Assembly (NCBI RefSeq): GCF_900111985.1
Contig: NZ_FOKI01000004.1
Span: 62,001 to 126,000, forward strand
DNA from: Clostridium frigidicarnis
GTDB taxonomy: Bacteria > Bacillota > Clostridia > Clostridiales > Clostridiaceae
Length of the DNA: 64,000 nucleotides
Direction: 5' to 3'
Position 1 is the first letter of the stretch. Each line of letters opens with the position of its first letter. The notes under the pieces were generated by a model that did no database searches, was not told the origin of the DNA, and was given only the letters and a program-made list of their open reading frames with translations. Shown in pieces: positions 27,113 through 36,291 of the stretch. The position numbers were made by a program, and so were the translations under genes.

Positions 27113-27514
27113 GTAAGAGTAATAAGCATGCATAGGATTTTCAATATTTAATACATATAGAATGTAGCCATAAAATAATTTGTTGTTTTTAAGTTTAAAG
27201 AAGTAAACAAGAAATTAATACAAATTAAATGTTAAAAATAAAAATACATCTAAGTCATGAAAAATCAAGGGGAGAAGAATTAAAGATAGTATAAATGTAT
27301 TATAGATAATACACTTTTAACCTTAATTTTTAAATCTTTTTATAATAAATGTAGTTGTTTTTTTCTTCATATTTATTAAAAATTATATGTTATTTATAAA
27401 TATACTTACATTGGAATAATTGCATTTATTGTAAAGTTTTTTGTAGTATATTTTACTATTTTGTGATATATTATTAATAAAACTAAATAATGTAAAATAT
27501 GTATTTTATATTTA

Positions 27515-27580
27515 TATGAGGGCTACCAACTGTAACACCTCTAGATTAACTCATCTAACCTTCAGATGGCGCAAAGAATA
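27515..27580 (+). ncRNA. Candidate structured leader RNA upstream of arcC
   Basis: Three successive hairpins: GAGG...CCTC (27519-27541), TAGAT...ATCTA (27542-27557) and CCTTCAGAT...ATCTGAAGG (27559-27591), the last with a 15-base loop containing GGCGCAAAG. The segment is richer in G and C than its surroundings. It does not match any riboswitch consensus I know. It lies about 230 bases before carbamate kinase. The rest of the 26868-27813 gap shows no gene. Confidence 0.35.
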
Positions 27581-27671
27581 CAATCTGAAGGAAGATTCAT
27601 TCTATGTATGATGTTTCTATAATGGATTTGTTTTATAACTGGTCTAGTATATATTTGTATGTGTTACTGTT

Positions 27672-27740
27672 AGGCACATTCAAAAAAATGTCAAGTCAGT
27701 ATGCTAGTATATTTGACTTATTATTTTCTTTCATGTGCTT
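27672..27740. repeat. Family-1 repeat, short form (69 bp)
   Basis: AGGCACATTCAAAAAAATGTCAAGTCAGTATGCTAG to TTGACTTATTATTTTCTTTCATGTGCTT. It sits in the presumed leader of the arc genes, 74 bases before arcC. Confidence 0.8.
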
Positions 27741-27813
27741 TAATCAATTTAATTTAAATAAAAAGTAAATACAAAAATTTAATTTGGTTATATGAAAAGG
27801 GAGGAATAAAAAC

Positions 27814-28758
27814 ATGAAAATTGTAGTAGCTTTAGGAGGAAATGCACTCCAATCAAATCCCAAGGATAAGAGTTCCGAAGGTCAATTAAAAACATGTAAA
27901 GAAACAGCTAAGGCTTTAGTAGATATAATAGAAGATGGTCATGAAATAGCCATAGTTCATGGTAATGGACCTCAAGTTGGACAAATAGTGGCAACTGTTG
28001 AGGATGCTATAAAAGTAAATGATACTAACGTATTGTTTCCATTTGATGTATGTGGCTCATTTACTCAAGGTTATATAGGATATCATCTTCAAAATTCATT
28101 AAAAGAAGAACTTGTAAAAAGAAATATAAAGAAAAATGTGTCAACAATAATTACACAGGTTGTAGTTGATAAGGAAGATAAAGGCTTTAAGAATCCTACA
28201 AAACCAATAGGTTCTTTTTATACAAAGGAAGTAGCTCAAAGAATGGAAATAGAGCATGGATATATTATGAAAGAAGATTCGGGAAGAGGATATAGAAGGG
28301 TTGTAGCTTCACCTAAACCTATAGATATCATAGAAAAAGATATAATAAAAAACTTGTTTAATAATAAAGACATAGTAATATCTTGTGGTGGTGGTGGAAT
28401 ACCGGTTATAAGAGAAGAAGAACAAGTAAATGGTGTTGCAGCAGTTATAGACAAAGACTTTGCAGCAGAAAAACTTGCGGAAGTATTAGATGCTGATTGT
28501 CTTTTAGTTTTAACCGGTGTAGATAAGGTTTGTATAAATTATAATAAGCCAAATGAAAATAAACTTGATACTATTACTTTAAATGAAGTTGATAAGTATA
28601 TAGAAGAAGGACAGTTTGCACCAGGTAGTATGCTTCCAAAGGTTGAAGCATGTAAGAAATTTGTCGAATCTAAAGAGAAAAAAAGTGCAATTATTGCATC
28701 ATTATTTAACGGCAAAAAAGCATTAAAGGGATTATCAGGAACTAAAATTTGTGAATAA
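27814..28758 (+). CDS. arcC: Carbamate kinase
   Basis: A 314-residue enzyme that makes ATP and ammonia/CO2 from carbamoyl phosphate and ADP, the energy-yielding last step of the arginine deiminase pathway. The N-terminal ALGGNALQ phosphate-binding motif, HGNGPQVGQI, the CGGGGIPV loop and the C-terminal FAPGSMLPKVEA are typical of the amino-acid-kinase fold carbamate kinases. GGGAGG precedes ATG 27814. Here it is first in the cluster (C-A-B), whereas arcA-B-C is the commoner order. The long leader may carry regulation. Confidence 0.96.
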   Translation: MKIVVALGGNALQSNPKDKSSEGQLKTCKETAKALVDIIEDGHEIAIVHGNGPQVGQIVATVEDAIKVNDTNVLFPFDVCGSFTQGYIGYHLQNSLKEELVKRNIKKNVSTIITQVVVDKEDKGFKNPTKPIGSFYTKEVAQRMEIEHGYIMKEDSGRGYRRVVASPKPIDIIEKDIIKNLFNNKDIVISCGGGGIPVIREEEQVNGVAAVIDKDFAAEKLAEVLDADCLLVLTGVDKVCINYNKPNENKLDTITLNEVDKYIEEGQFAPGSMLPKVEACKKFVESKEKKSAIIASLFNGKKALKGLSGTKICE

Positions 28759-28831
28759 CTTTTTGTGAAACATAGAAAAATTAATTTTTTGTAGTTGAGA
28801 CTTGAAAGTTAAAGAAGAGGGGGGAGATGTA

Positions 28832-30037
28832 ATGGTTACAAGGAATATAAATGTTTACTCTGAAATAGGTAAACTAAAAACAGTTTTGCTTCATAGACCA
28901 GGAAAAGAATTGGAAAATCTTACACCGGCTTTCCTAGAAAATCTATTATTTGATGATATTCCATATTTAAAAGTTGCACGTGAAGAACATGATAGATTTG
29001 CAGGTGTATTTAGAGAAAATGGAGTAGAAGTTTTATATTTAGAAAGACTTATGGCAACAGTCATTAGTGATATGGATATAAGGGAAGAGTTTATAGAAGG
29101 TTTTTTAACTGAAAGTGGAATTGATAATTATAACACTAGATATATATTAAAGGAATATCTTATGTCAATGTTATGTAAGGAAATGGTTGATACTATTATG
29201 GCAGGTGTTAGACTTAAAGACCTAGGAATGAGAGGGTCATCAGGAGAATATCCATTTTTGCTAAGTCCAATGCCAAATTTATATTTTACAAGAGATGCTT
29301 TTGCTTGTATTGGTCATGGAGTAACATTAAATTCTATGAGAAAGTCAATAAGAAGAAGAGAAACTATTTTTGGTGAGTATATTTTTAAATATCATCAAGA
29401 GTTTAAAGATTCAAATATAAAAATATATTATGATAGAAATAGCAAGTTAAACATAGAAGGTGGAGATGAGCTAATACTTAGTGATGAAATATTAGCTATA
29501 GGAAGTAGTGAAAGAACAGATAGAGAAGCAATATTTAAATTAGCTGAAAATATATTTGAAAGTGATGAGCCGTTCAAGAAAATATTAATATTTAATATAC
29601 CTAAAAAAAGAGCATTTATGCATTTAGATACAGTATTCACCATGGTGGATTATGATAAATTTACAATACATCCTGAAATTGAAAAGACTTTAAAAATAGT
29701 AGAATTAACTTATGATAATTTAAATAGAAGTATAATATCTAAGGAAAAAGAAGGCAGCTTAGAAAGTATTTTATCAGAAGCATTAGGACATGATGTAACT
29801 CTTATAAGATGCGGTGGAGGTGATGAAATAATAGCAGGAAGAGAACAATGGAATGATGGCTCAAATACACTAGCCATAAGCCCTGGTAAGGTTATAACAT
29901 ATGATAGAAATTATGTTACTAATGAACTTCTAGATAAAAATAATATTGAGGTATATGCAATGAAATCAAGCGAATTATCTAGAGGCAGAGGTGGTCCAAG
30001 ATGTATGTCTATGCCGTTTATAAGAGAGAATATTTAA
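28832..30037 (+). CDS. arcA: Arginine deiminase
   Basis: About 401 residues; hydrolyses arginine to citrulline and ammonia. Guanidino-group enzyme motifs are visible: [14 protein letters not shown], the [12 protein letters not shown] segment, [10 protein letters not shown] with catalytic His, and the C-terminal active-site Cys in [15 protein letters not shown] 28832 is chosen because a G-rich site (GGGGGGAG) lies just upstream; the frame extends ten codons further without a better site. It lies between carbamate kinase and ornithine carbamoyltransferase with short gaps, forming the ADI operon that supplies ATP and ammonia during fermentation or acid stress. Confidence 0.96.
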   Translation: MVTRNINVYSEIGKLKTVLLHRPGKELENLTPAFLENLLFDDIPYLKVAREEHDRFAGVFRENGVEVLYLERLMATVISDMDIREEFIEGFLTESGIDNYNTRYILKEYLMSMLCKEMVDTIMAGVRLKDLGMRGSSGEYPFLLSPMPNLYFTRDAFACIGHGVTLNSMRKSIRRRETIFGEYIFKYHQEFKDSNIKIYYDRNSKLNIEGGDELILSDEILAIGSSERTDREAIFKLAENIFESDEPFKKILIFNIPKKRAFMHLDTVFTMVDYDKFTIHPEIEKTLKIVELTYDNLNRSIISKEKEGSLESILSEALGHDVTLIRCGGGDEIIAGREQWNDGSNTLAISPGKVITYDRNYVTNELLDKNNIEVYAMKSSELSRGRGGPRCMSMPFIRENI

Positions 30038-30064
30038 AAATTAAATTATTTGGGGGTATTTAAT

Positions 30065-31063
30065 ATGTTTAATTTAAGAAATAGAAGTTTTTTAACATTA
30101 ATGGATTTTTCACCAAAGGAAATAAATTTTTTCCTAGATTTAGCTGAGGATTTAAAGAAAGCTAAGTACGCTGGAATTGAGACTAAGAAATTAGAAGGAA
30201 AGAATATAGCATTAATATTTGAAAAAGATTCTACAAGAACAAGGTGCGCCTTTGAAGTCGCAGCTCATGATCAAGGAGCACATGTAACATATTTAGGACC
30301 TACAGGAAGTCAAATTGGTAAAAAGGAATCTACAGCAGATACAGCTAGAGTATTAGGAAGAATGTATGATGGAATAGAATATAGGGGCTATGGACAAGAT
30401 ATAGTCGAAGATCTTGCAAAATATTCAGGAGTTCCAGTATGGAATGGGCTTACTACTGAAGATCATCCAACTCAAGTTTTGGCAGATTTCTTAACAACAA
30501 AAGAACATTTTAATAAGCCACTTAACGAAATAAAGTTTGTTTATGTAGGTGATGGAAGAAATAACATGGGTAATGCTCTTATGATAGGAGCAGCAAAAAT
30601 GGGGATGGATTTTAGAATTGTTTCTCCAAGAACTTTATTTCCAGAACAAGATTTAATAAATAAATGTATGGAAGTAGCCAGTGATACAGGTGCTACAATA
30701 ACAATAACTGATGATATTAAGAGTGGAGTTAAAGATGCGGATATTATATATACAGATGTATGGGTTTCAATGGGGGAACCAGAAGAAGTATGGAAAAATA
30801 GAATAGAATTGTTAAGACCTTATCAAGTTAATAAAGAGATGATGGACTTAACAGGTAATAAAAATGTGAAATTTATGCATTGCTTACCTTCATTTCATGA
30901 TGTTAAAACCAAGATAGGAAGAGAAACATATGAAAAATTTGGACTAGAATCTATGGAAGTAAGTGATGAGGTGTTTGAAAGTGAAGCATCAATAGTTTTT
31001 GATGAAGCTGAAAATAGAATGCATACTATTAAGGCAGTTATGGTAGCAACTTTAGGACAATAG
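30065..31063 (+). CDS. arcB: Ornithine carbamoyltransferase (catabolic context)
   Basis: About 332 residues; converts citrulline and phosphate to ornithine and carbamoyl phosphate in the ADI pathway. Carbamoyl-phosphate motif DSTRTR (residues about 55-60), ornithine/phosphate loop HPTQVLADF and HCLPSFHD with the catalytic Cys are present. ATG 30065 follows GGGGG at eight bases, so the upstream TTG frame extension is unlikely. A terminator follows, and there is no arginine/ornithine antiporter (arcD) in the cluster. Being in the arc cluster argues for a catabolic role, though the sequence alone does not separate argF from arcB. Confidence 0.95.
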   Translation: MFNLRNRSFLTLMDFSPKEINFFLDLAEDLKKAKYAGIETKKLEGKNIALIFEKDSTRTRCAFEVAAHDQGAHVTYLGPTGSQIGKKESTADTARVLGRMYDGIEYRGYGQDIVEDLAKYSGVPVWNGLTTEDHPTQVLADFLTTKEHFNKPLNEIKFVYVGDGRNNMGNALMIGAAKMGMDFRIVSPRTLFPEQDLINKCMEVASDTGATITITDDIKSGVKDADIIYTDVWVSMGEPEEVWKNRIELLRPYQVNKEMMDLTGNKNVKFMHCLPSFHDVKTKIGRETYEKFGLESMEVSDEVFESEASIVFDEAENRMHTIKAVMVATLGQ

Positions 31064-31070
31064 TATAATG

Positions 31071-31106
31071 AAAAGCTAAATTTGAGAAATCATATTTAGC
31101 TTTTTC
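31071..31106 (+). terminator. Terminator of the arc operon
   Basis: AAAAGCTAAAT (31071-31081) pairs with ATTTAGCTTTT (31094-31104) and runs into T residues. Confidence 0.85.
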
Positions 31107-31350
31107 TATTTTCTTTTAAAGAAAATTAAATTATAATAGTAGGAAATAATTAATAATAATAATTATTATTAAAATAAATATATTAACCAAGCTGAAGAGG
31201 AGAAGAAATTATTTTTAAAGTGATAAGCTTAACAAGTGAGATTGTAAAGTTAAGTTTCTTAATATAGAGGTTAACTTTCAAAAAATTAAGAAGTAGGGGT
31301 ATTGCAAGAGTAGTTACAGAATAAAATTTTTAAGGAGAGGGAAGAGAAGT

Positions 31351-32340
31351 TTGAAAAAAGGTACATATATAAATATTAATTTTATAGGCCAAAGAGTTTT
31401 AAAAACCGCATTAGGTGCGCCAATAGCAATGGCTATATCAGATATGTTAGGGTTGAAATATGGATTAGCAGCAGGAATTATAGTAATTTTAAGCATACAA
31501 AATACTAAAAAAGAATCTTTTACAGTTGCATTAAAAAGGTTTGTCTCAACAATAATTGCTTTAGGGATATCATCAATTTTATTTAAAATATTTTCATTTT
31601 CTCCATGGGTGTTTGGAGTTTTTCTTATGTTATTTATACCAATAGCAGTTAAGGTAAAGGTTGGAGATGGAATAGTTGTAAGTTCAGTTTTAGTAACTCA
31701 CCTAATGTCTGAAAAAAGTGTTAATATGAGCATTTTAGGTAATGAGGTAATGTTATTTTTGATAGGGGCTATAATAGCTCTTATTCTAAACTTGTATATG
31801 CCGTCTGTGGAAAATGAAATTAATGAGGAACAACGTTATATTGAGGAACTTATAAAGTACATATTGATAGAGATGAGTATATCCTTAACACAAAGATCTG
31901 TATCTATAAAAGAAGAACTTAGATTTAATGAATTAGAGGAAACTTTAAATAGAGGCAAGAAAAGAGCAATTATAAATTACAATAATTACTTTTTTATAAA
32001 TTCTAACTATTATAATTCATATATGGATATGAGAATAAATCAATTAGAAATACTTAAGAGTATGAGGGGATATTTTCAAAGATTATCAGAGATATACCAT
32101 CAAAATTACATGCTTTCGGAGTTTATAAATGATATAGGAGAATCAATTCATGAAAAAAATAATGCAGAAACTCTTCTTAAGGAACTTAATTTATTAAAAG
32201 AAAAGTTTAGAATAATGGATTTACCTAAAACAAGAGAGGAGTTTGAAAATAGATCTTTACTATTTCAATTTTTGAATGACATGGAGCAGTTTTTAAAAGT
32301 TAAAAATAATTTTGCAAAAGATAGAGGTATGTATGTTTAA
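31351..32340 (+). CDS. DUF939-type aromatic acid exporter family membrane protein
   Basis: A 329-residue membrane protein. Residues 1-155 hold about five or six hydrophobic helices, beginning GQRVLKTALGAPIAMAISDMLGLKYGLAAGIIVILSIQNTKKES, which matches the aromatic-acid-exporter (FUSC-like) N-terminal domain. Residues 160-329 are a soluble helical domain rich in charged residues. Transport of aromatic or other organic acids is suggested by homology only. It begins with TTG 31351 behind AAGGAGAGG. The next gene overlaps its stop, so the two are translated together. Confidence 0.8.
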   Translation: MKKGTYININFIGQRVLKTALGAPIAMAISDMLGLKYGLAAGIIVILSIQNTKKESFTVALKRFVSTIIALGISSILFKIFSFSPWVFGVFLMLFIPIAVKVKVGDGIVVSSVLVTHLMSEKSVNMSILGNEVMLFLIGAIIALILNLYMPSVENEINEEQRYIEELIKYILIEMSISLTQRSVSIKEELRFNELEETLNRGKKRAIINYNNYFFINSNYYNSYMDMRINQLEILKSMRGYFQRLSEIYHQNYMLSEFINDIGESIHEKNNAETLLKELNLLKEKFRIMDLPKTREEFENRSLLFQFLNDMEQFLKVKNNFAKDRGMYV

Positions 32341-32890
32341 TTCTCAATTTTTAGTTGATTTTATGAGTAATTATAAAGAGTTTGCAGTGTTAATAAGTTT
32401 AGCTATAAGTGTTTTAATAGCACTTTCAGGAGTATTGCCATCAGTTTTTGTAACAGGAGCAAACGTAATAGTTTTTGGATCAATAAATGGATTTATAATA
32501 TCCTTAATGGGAGAGGTAATAGGGGCAACAATAACCTTTTATTTATATAGGTTAGGTTTTAAAGGAAAGGCTAAGAGTCTTGGTAATAAGTATAATTTTC
32601 TTAAAAAATTAACTAAAAGCAAGGGAATAAAAGCAGGTATATTAGTCATGCAAGGAAGACTTATACCTTTTGTGCCTTCAGGGTTTGTAACACTTTCTGG
32701 GGCTATTAGTGAAATGGATGCAATAACATTTACATTGGCAACACTTGTGGGTAAAATTCCATCAATAGCCTTAGAAGCATTGGTAAGCCACGATATAGTA
32801 AATATGGAAGAGAATTTTATAAGGCTGATAATAACAATAATAGCTCTTATAATAATGTTTTTAACACTAAGGGATAGAAAAATATCGTAA
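32333..32890 (+). CDS. TVP38/DedA-like (VTT domain) membrane protein
   Basis: About 185 residues with five or six hydrophobic segments. The central MGEVIGATITFYLYRLGFKGKAK region and MQGRLIPFVPSGFVTLSGAISEM, carrying the conserved Arg, are typical of the VTT/SNARE-associated family. Related DedA proteins move lipid carriers such as undecaprenyl phosphate between leaflets; TVP38-type members are less well characterised. ATG 32333 overlaps the end of the DUF939 gene by eight bases, with AGAGGT just upstream. Alternatively a general membrane-stress function. Confidence 0.82.
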   Translation: MFNSQFLVDFMSNYKEFAVLISLAISVLIALSGVLPSVFVTGANVIVFGSINGFIISLMGEVIGATITFYLYRLGFKGKAKSLGNKYNFLKKLTKSKGIKAGILVMQGRLIPFVPSGFVTLSGAISEMDAITFTLATLVGKIPSIALEALVSHDIVNMEENFIRLIITIIALIIMFLTLRDRKIS

Positions 32891-32981
32891 CTATACACCA
32901 GTAACTAATTTAGAATTGTATGATATAAACAAATAGTATATAGAAGAATAATGTAGACCTATCTAAAAATTTATAATATAT

Positions 32982-33016
32982 AATAAAGCATGGAGTTTTT
33001 GCTTCATGCTTTATTT
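32982..33016 (+). terminator. Terminator of the DUF939/VTT pair
   Basis: AATAAAGCATG (32982-32992) pairs with CATGCTTTATT (33005-33015), followed by TTG. Confidence 0.75.
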
Positions 33017-33040
33017 GTATAAACACCTAGTAAAAGTATT

Positions 33041-33110
33041 AGGCACATTCGAAAAAATAACAAGCCAATATACATGGCATCTTTGATTTGTTATTTTCTT
33101 TCATATGCCT
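33041..33110. repeat. Family-1 repeat, short form (70 bp)
   Basis: AGGCACATTCGAAAAAATAACAAGCCA to TTGATTTGTTATTTTCTTTCATATGCCT. TATT directly flanks both ends and could be a target duplication. Confidence 0.8.
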
Positions 33111-33199
33111 TATTAAAACTAAAAGTAGTTTATAACATACCTAGGGAATGTGGTAAAATAATATGTGTTATTGTAGGGAGAATTTCTAGGGAGTGGGTA

Positions 33200-34300
33200 A
33201 TGTTGGATAAGTTAAGAAAGATTATTCACATAGATATGGATGCTTTTTATGCATCTGTAGAGCAGAGGGATAATAAATGTTTTAGGGGAAAGCCTGTTAT
33301 TGTGGGAGGAGATCCAAGTAAAAGAGGCGTTGTAGCTACATGCTCATATGAAGCAAGAAAATATGGAGTGCATTCTGCCATGGCATCTATGACTGCATAT
33401 AAATTATGTCCAAATGCAATTTTTGTTACACCAAGAATGGAAGTATACAAAAGTGTTTCAAATGAAATAATGGATATATTTCATGATTATTCTGATATTA
33501 TAGAGCCATTATCATTAGACGAAGCATTTATTGATGTAACAGAAAATAAGGTTAATAATTTGTCAGCAACAATTATAGCTAAGGAAATAAAAAAAAGAAT
33601 ATATAATGAAGTTGGGATTACCGCATCAGCGGGAGTATCTTATAATAAATTTTTAGCTAAAATAGCATCAGATTATAAAAAACCTAATGGATTAACAGTT
33701 ATAGAACCTAAGAATGTAGGAGCATTTCTTGATAAATTAGGTATAGAAAAGTTTTTTGGGGTAGGTAAGGTAACAAAAAATAGATTGAATAATATGGGGA
33801 TTTTTAAAGGTGAAGATATAAAAAACTTTACTGAAAGTGAGCTAATAACTTTATTTAAGGATAAGGGAAAACTTTTATATGATTTTTCACGAGGAATAGA
33901 TAATAGAAGTGTCAATCCGTCAAGAAAAAGAAAATCTATTGGTAATGAAACTACTTTAAGAGAAGATATTGAATATATAGATGAAATGATTAACATATTA
34001 GATCAATTAGCAGATAAAATTGAAAAAAGGCTTAAACAAAGTAATATTAGTGGGAAAACAATAACTCTTAAAGTTAAATTTTCAGATTTTCAGAATTTAA
34101 CTAGAAGAATCACAGTTAATGGAAAAATAAAAGATAAAAATAATATTATGTTATATGTAGGTGAGCTACTAAAAGAAATACCTATGGATAATAAAAAGGT
34201 GAGATTACTTGGAATAACTATTTCTAATTTGGATAAAGATAATTTTAGTAATAATGAGCATAGTCAGCTTAATTTTAAAAATATATTAGATGAATTCTAG
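33200..34300 (+). CDS. dinB: DNA polymerase IV (Y-family translesion polymerase)
   Basis: A polymerase of about 366 residues that copies past damaged bases. The palm motif HIDMDAFYASVEQ (residues about 10-22) gives the first catalytic acids, CSYEARKYGVHSAM is the fingers region, and SLDEAFIDVT gives the second acid pair. The helix-hairpin-helix thumb follows at VGKVTKNRLNNMGI. The C-terminal SQLNF is a weak clamp-binding-like motif. ATG 33200 has GGGAGTGG upstream; the frame remains open another 42 codons, but that part runs back into the family-1 repeat and is not protein-like. Length is normal for DinB. Confidence 0.95.
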   Translation: MLDKLRKIIHIDMDAFYASVEQRDNKCFRGKPVIVGGDPSKRGVVATCSYEARKYGVHSAMASMTAYKLCPNAIFVTPRMEVYKSVSNEIMDIFHDYSDIIEPLSLDEAFIDVTENKVNNLSATIIAKEIKKRIYNEVGITASAGVSYNKFLAKIASDYKKPNGLTVIEPKNVGAFLDKLGIEKFFGVGKVTKNRLNNMGIFKGEDIKNFTESELITLFKDKGKLLYDFSRGIDNRSVNPSRKRKSIGNETTLREDIEYIDEMINILDQLADKIEKRLKQSNISGKTITLKVKFSDFQNLTRRITVNGKIKDKNNIMLYVGELLKEIPMDNKKVRLLGITISNLDKDNFSNNEHSQLNFKNILDEF

Positions 34301-34440
34301 GTGAAATTTTATTAAAATAAATTTGGAAATTTGAAAGTGACAAGTTAGCTGAATTTGGTAGAAGTTAATAGATTAATAAATATTAAAATTAGTAACAAAT
34401 GTTACTTAATAAAAATATATGAAATGCTACAATTAACATT

Positions 34441-34508
34441 AAGCACATTCAAAAAATAACAAGTCAGTATGCTATTATATTTGACCTATTGTTTTCTTTT
34501 ATGTGCCT
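34441..34508. repeat. Family-1 repeat, short form (68 bp)
   Basis: AAGCACATTCAAAAAATAACAAGTCAGTATGC to TTGACCTATTGTTTTCTTTTATGTGCCT. A weak family-2 trace (GAAAGTGACAAGTTAGC) lies about 100 bases upstream. Confidence 0.75.
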
Positions 34509-34568
34509 TAGAGAGAGAATATAGGGTTTAAGGATATATTATATAAGAAAATCATAGGAGGGATAAAA

Positions 34569-35237
34569 TTGAGTAATTATGGGAATTTACAAAAAATAAT
34601 AGATGGAAAAAGAACTTATGGTATAACGCCACACATACCAGGTGGTTTTATAACACCAGAAAATTTAGAGAAAATAGCTAGGGTAACTAAAAAATATAAT
34701 GGGGTATTAAAAATAACATCAGGTCAAAGAATATTAATAACAAATTTGAATGAAGAAGATTTAAAGGAAATTTGGAAAGAATTAGATATGGAGCCAGCTG
34801 TTAAAGAACAGAATTCTGTTAAGAATGTAGAGATATGTCCAGCAGGCTTTTGTAAAAGATCAAAATATAACACTATAGGAATAGGTATGAAGCTATCAAA
34901 AAAATATCAATGGATGCCAATGCCATGTAGAACTAAAATAGGTGTTGCTGGATGCAGAAATGCTTGTGGAGGTGTATACAGTAAAGATGTTGGGGTTATA
35001 GCAGACGTAAAAGGGTTTAGAGTTGTTGTAGGAGGATCTGCTGGATTTAATCCGAGAATAGCGGATGTTATAGCTTTAGATATAGAGGAAAAAGAGGCAG
35101 TAATCCTTGTAGATTCAATATTTGAATATTACAAAGAAAATGCTATTCCAGGAGAAAAATTAGGTTTTTTCATAGATAGAATAGGAATAGATAATTTCAA
35201 AAATGAAGTATTAAAATTATCTAAAAATAAGGAGTAG
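34569..35237 (+). CDS. Half-size sirohaem/4Fe-4S nitrite-sulfite reductase-domain protein
   Basis: A 222-residue protein with one ferredoxin-like half-domain (residues 1-75, ITPHIPGGFITPENLEKIARV) and one redox-centre domain. Cysteines occur as CPAGFC (about residues 95-100) and GCRNAC (about 128-132), the pattern that ligates the 4Fe-4S/sirohaem centre. Full assimilatory reductases have two such repeats (500+ residues); this single-repeat form resembles the small sulfite-reductase-like proteins of anaerobes. It starts with TTG 34569 behind AGGAGGG. The following small gene is five bases away. Confidence 0.85.
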   Translation: MSNYGNLQKIIDGKRTYGITPHIPGGFITPENLEKIARVTKKYNGVLKITSGQRILITNLNEEDLKEIWKELDMEPAVKEQNSVKNVEICPAGFCKRSKYNTIGIGMKLSKKYQWMPMPCRTKIGVAGCRNACGGVYSKDVGVIADVKGFRVVVGGSAGFNPRIADVIALDIEEKEAVILVDSIFEYYKENAIPGEKLGFFIDRIGIDNFKNEVLKLSKNKE

Positions 35238-35242
35238 TAAAG

Positions 35243-35524
35243 ATGAATTCACAGGATTTAGTAGATGAATTGCTATATGTATTTAATATATTAACTGGTA
35301 GTGGAGTTGTTTTTCATTATAGTGATGAAAATATAGAGTTTAAAAATATAACAGATATAGTTGAGATTGATGATGAAACCTTACTTTTACAACTTGATGA
35401 TGAAGAAGAATATAGAGTAGAATTAACTGATTTTAAAGAATATCATGTTAAGGAAAATATAAATTTATATGATAGAGATGATGTGAGAAATTTTGATAAT
35501 ATACTTAAGGAACTTATAGGATAA
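35243..35524 (+). CDS. Small acidic hypothetical protein
   Basis: A 93-residue strongly acidic protein with no cysteines, signal or membrane segment. The pattern DIVEIDDETLLLQLDDEEEYRVELTDFKEYHV suggests a beta-rich fold. It is co-transcribed with the sirohaem-type reductase (gap five bases, AAGGAG within the end of that gene), so it could be a partner or assembly protein. That is inference only; I do not recognise a family. Confidence 0.65.
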   Translation: MNSQDLVDELLYVFNILTGSGVVFHYSDENIEFKNITDIVEIDDETLLLQLDDEEEYRVELTDFKEYHVKENINLYDRDDVRNFDNILKELIG

Positions 35525-35604
35525 TATATACTTTTTTACTATATAGGAATTTAGAATTAAGTTGAATCTATGAACAAGTTAAAAACATTAAACGTGTATA
35601 GTCT

Positions 35605-35704
35605 TTTTTAGTTGAAAGTTGAATGTGGAGAGTTGAGAGTGAAGGATGAAAACTTGTGATTTCTAACAATAACTGTAAACTTTCAAATCTAAATTTTTAA
35701 TTAA
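35605..35704. repeat. Family-2 intergenic repeat
   Basis: GTTGAAAGTTGAATGTGGAGAGTTGAGAGTGAAGGATG at the left and TGTGATTTCTAACAATAACTGTAAACTTTCAAATC at the right; the arms are partly complementary. Confidence 0.6.
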
Positions 35705-35867
35705 AATGTTGTTATTTTTTCGTAAAAACAGCATATGTAAAAATATAAAATTAAATATATATTAAATATATTTTTACATAAACTTACTAAAAGGTACCAA
35801 AAATTGTGAATATATTTATTTTAAATCACAATAAGTAACATAATAATAGTACAGGAAATGCTTTTTC

Positions 35868-35896
35868 TTGACATAATGTAAAAATTAACATAGAAT
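35868..35896 (+). promoter_or_regulatory. Promoter of the cobalamin-riboswitch operon
   Basis: TTGACA (35868-35873), a 17-base spacer and TAGAAT (35891-35896) lie about 30 bases before the riboswitch core. Confidence 0.75.
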
Positions 35897-35922
35897 TTAG
35901 ATATAAAAAAACTGAATAATTT

Positions 35923-36113
35923 CATTGGTTCTAGAAATAGATTAATAGGGAAGTTTTGGTGAAAGTCCAACACAGCCCCCGCTACTGTAAGCACTACTTA
36001 TGAATTAGATTGCCACTGACATTTTGTTGGGAAGGTTCTTCATAGGGTTTGATGTGTAAGTCAGGAGACCTGCCTATGAAAGTTATTAAGCTAACTTCGG
36101 AGGGAGGTTAAGA
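35923..36113 (+). ncRNA. Cobalamin (B12) riboswitch
   Basis: Conserved elements appear in order: AATAGGGAAG, TTTGGTGAAAGTCCAACACAG, CCCCCGCTACTGTAA, TGCCACTG, GGGAAGG, and the B12 box AAGTCAGGAGACCTGCC at 36058-36074. This is a class with the full peripheral region. It controls the btuFCD genes that follow; B12 binding should favour the downstream terminator and reduce uptake-gene expression. Confidence 0.97.
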
Positions 36114-36134
36114 TTTTATGAACTATTTGTATAT

Positions 36135-36163
36135 AAATCTGTCCTCAAGGACAGATTTTTTTG
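36135..36163 (+). terminator. Riboswitch-controlled terminator
   Basis: A perfect stem, AAATCTGTCC with GGACAGATTT and a short loop, followed by a run of T. It lies between the riboswitch and btuF and is the likely expression platform. Confidence 0.88.
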
Positions 36164-36291
36164 TTTTGATCTAACATTCATATGGGGAAAAATGCCACCA
36201 GAATGAAGATTAGTTCTATATACAAAAATAAGTTCATGAATTAAAACAGCTCTCTAAAAAATGAAAAATATTTATTTTGGAGGAAAACGTT

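Noticed and set aside
26868-27813. Possible protein genes in the 950-base gap before arcC
   Set aside because: No frame with start, ribosome site and protein-like composition was found on either strand.
33074-33199. N-terminal extension of DNA polymerase IV
   Set aside because: The extension is translated family-1 repeat; ATG 33200 has the ribosome site and the normal family start.
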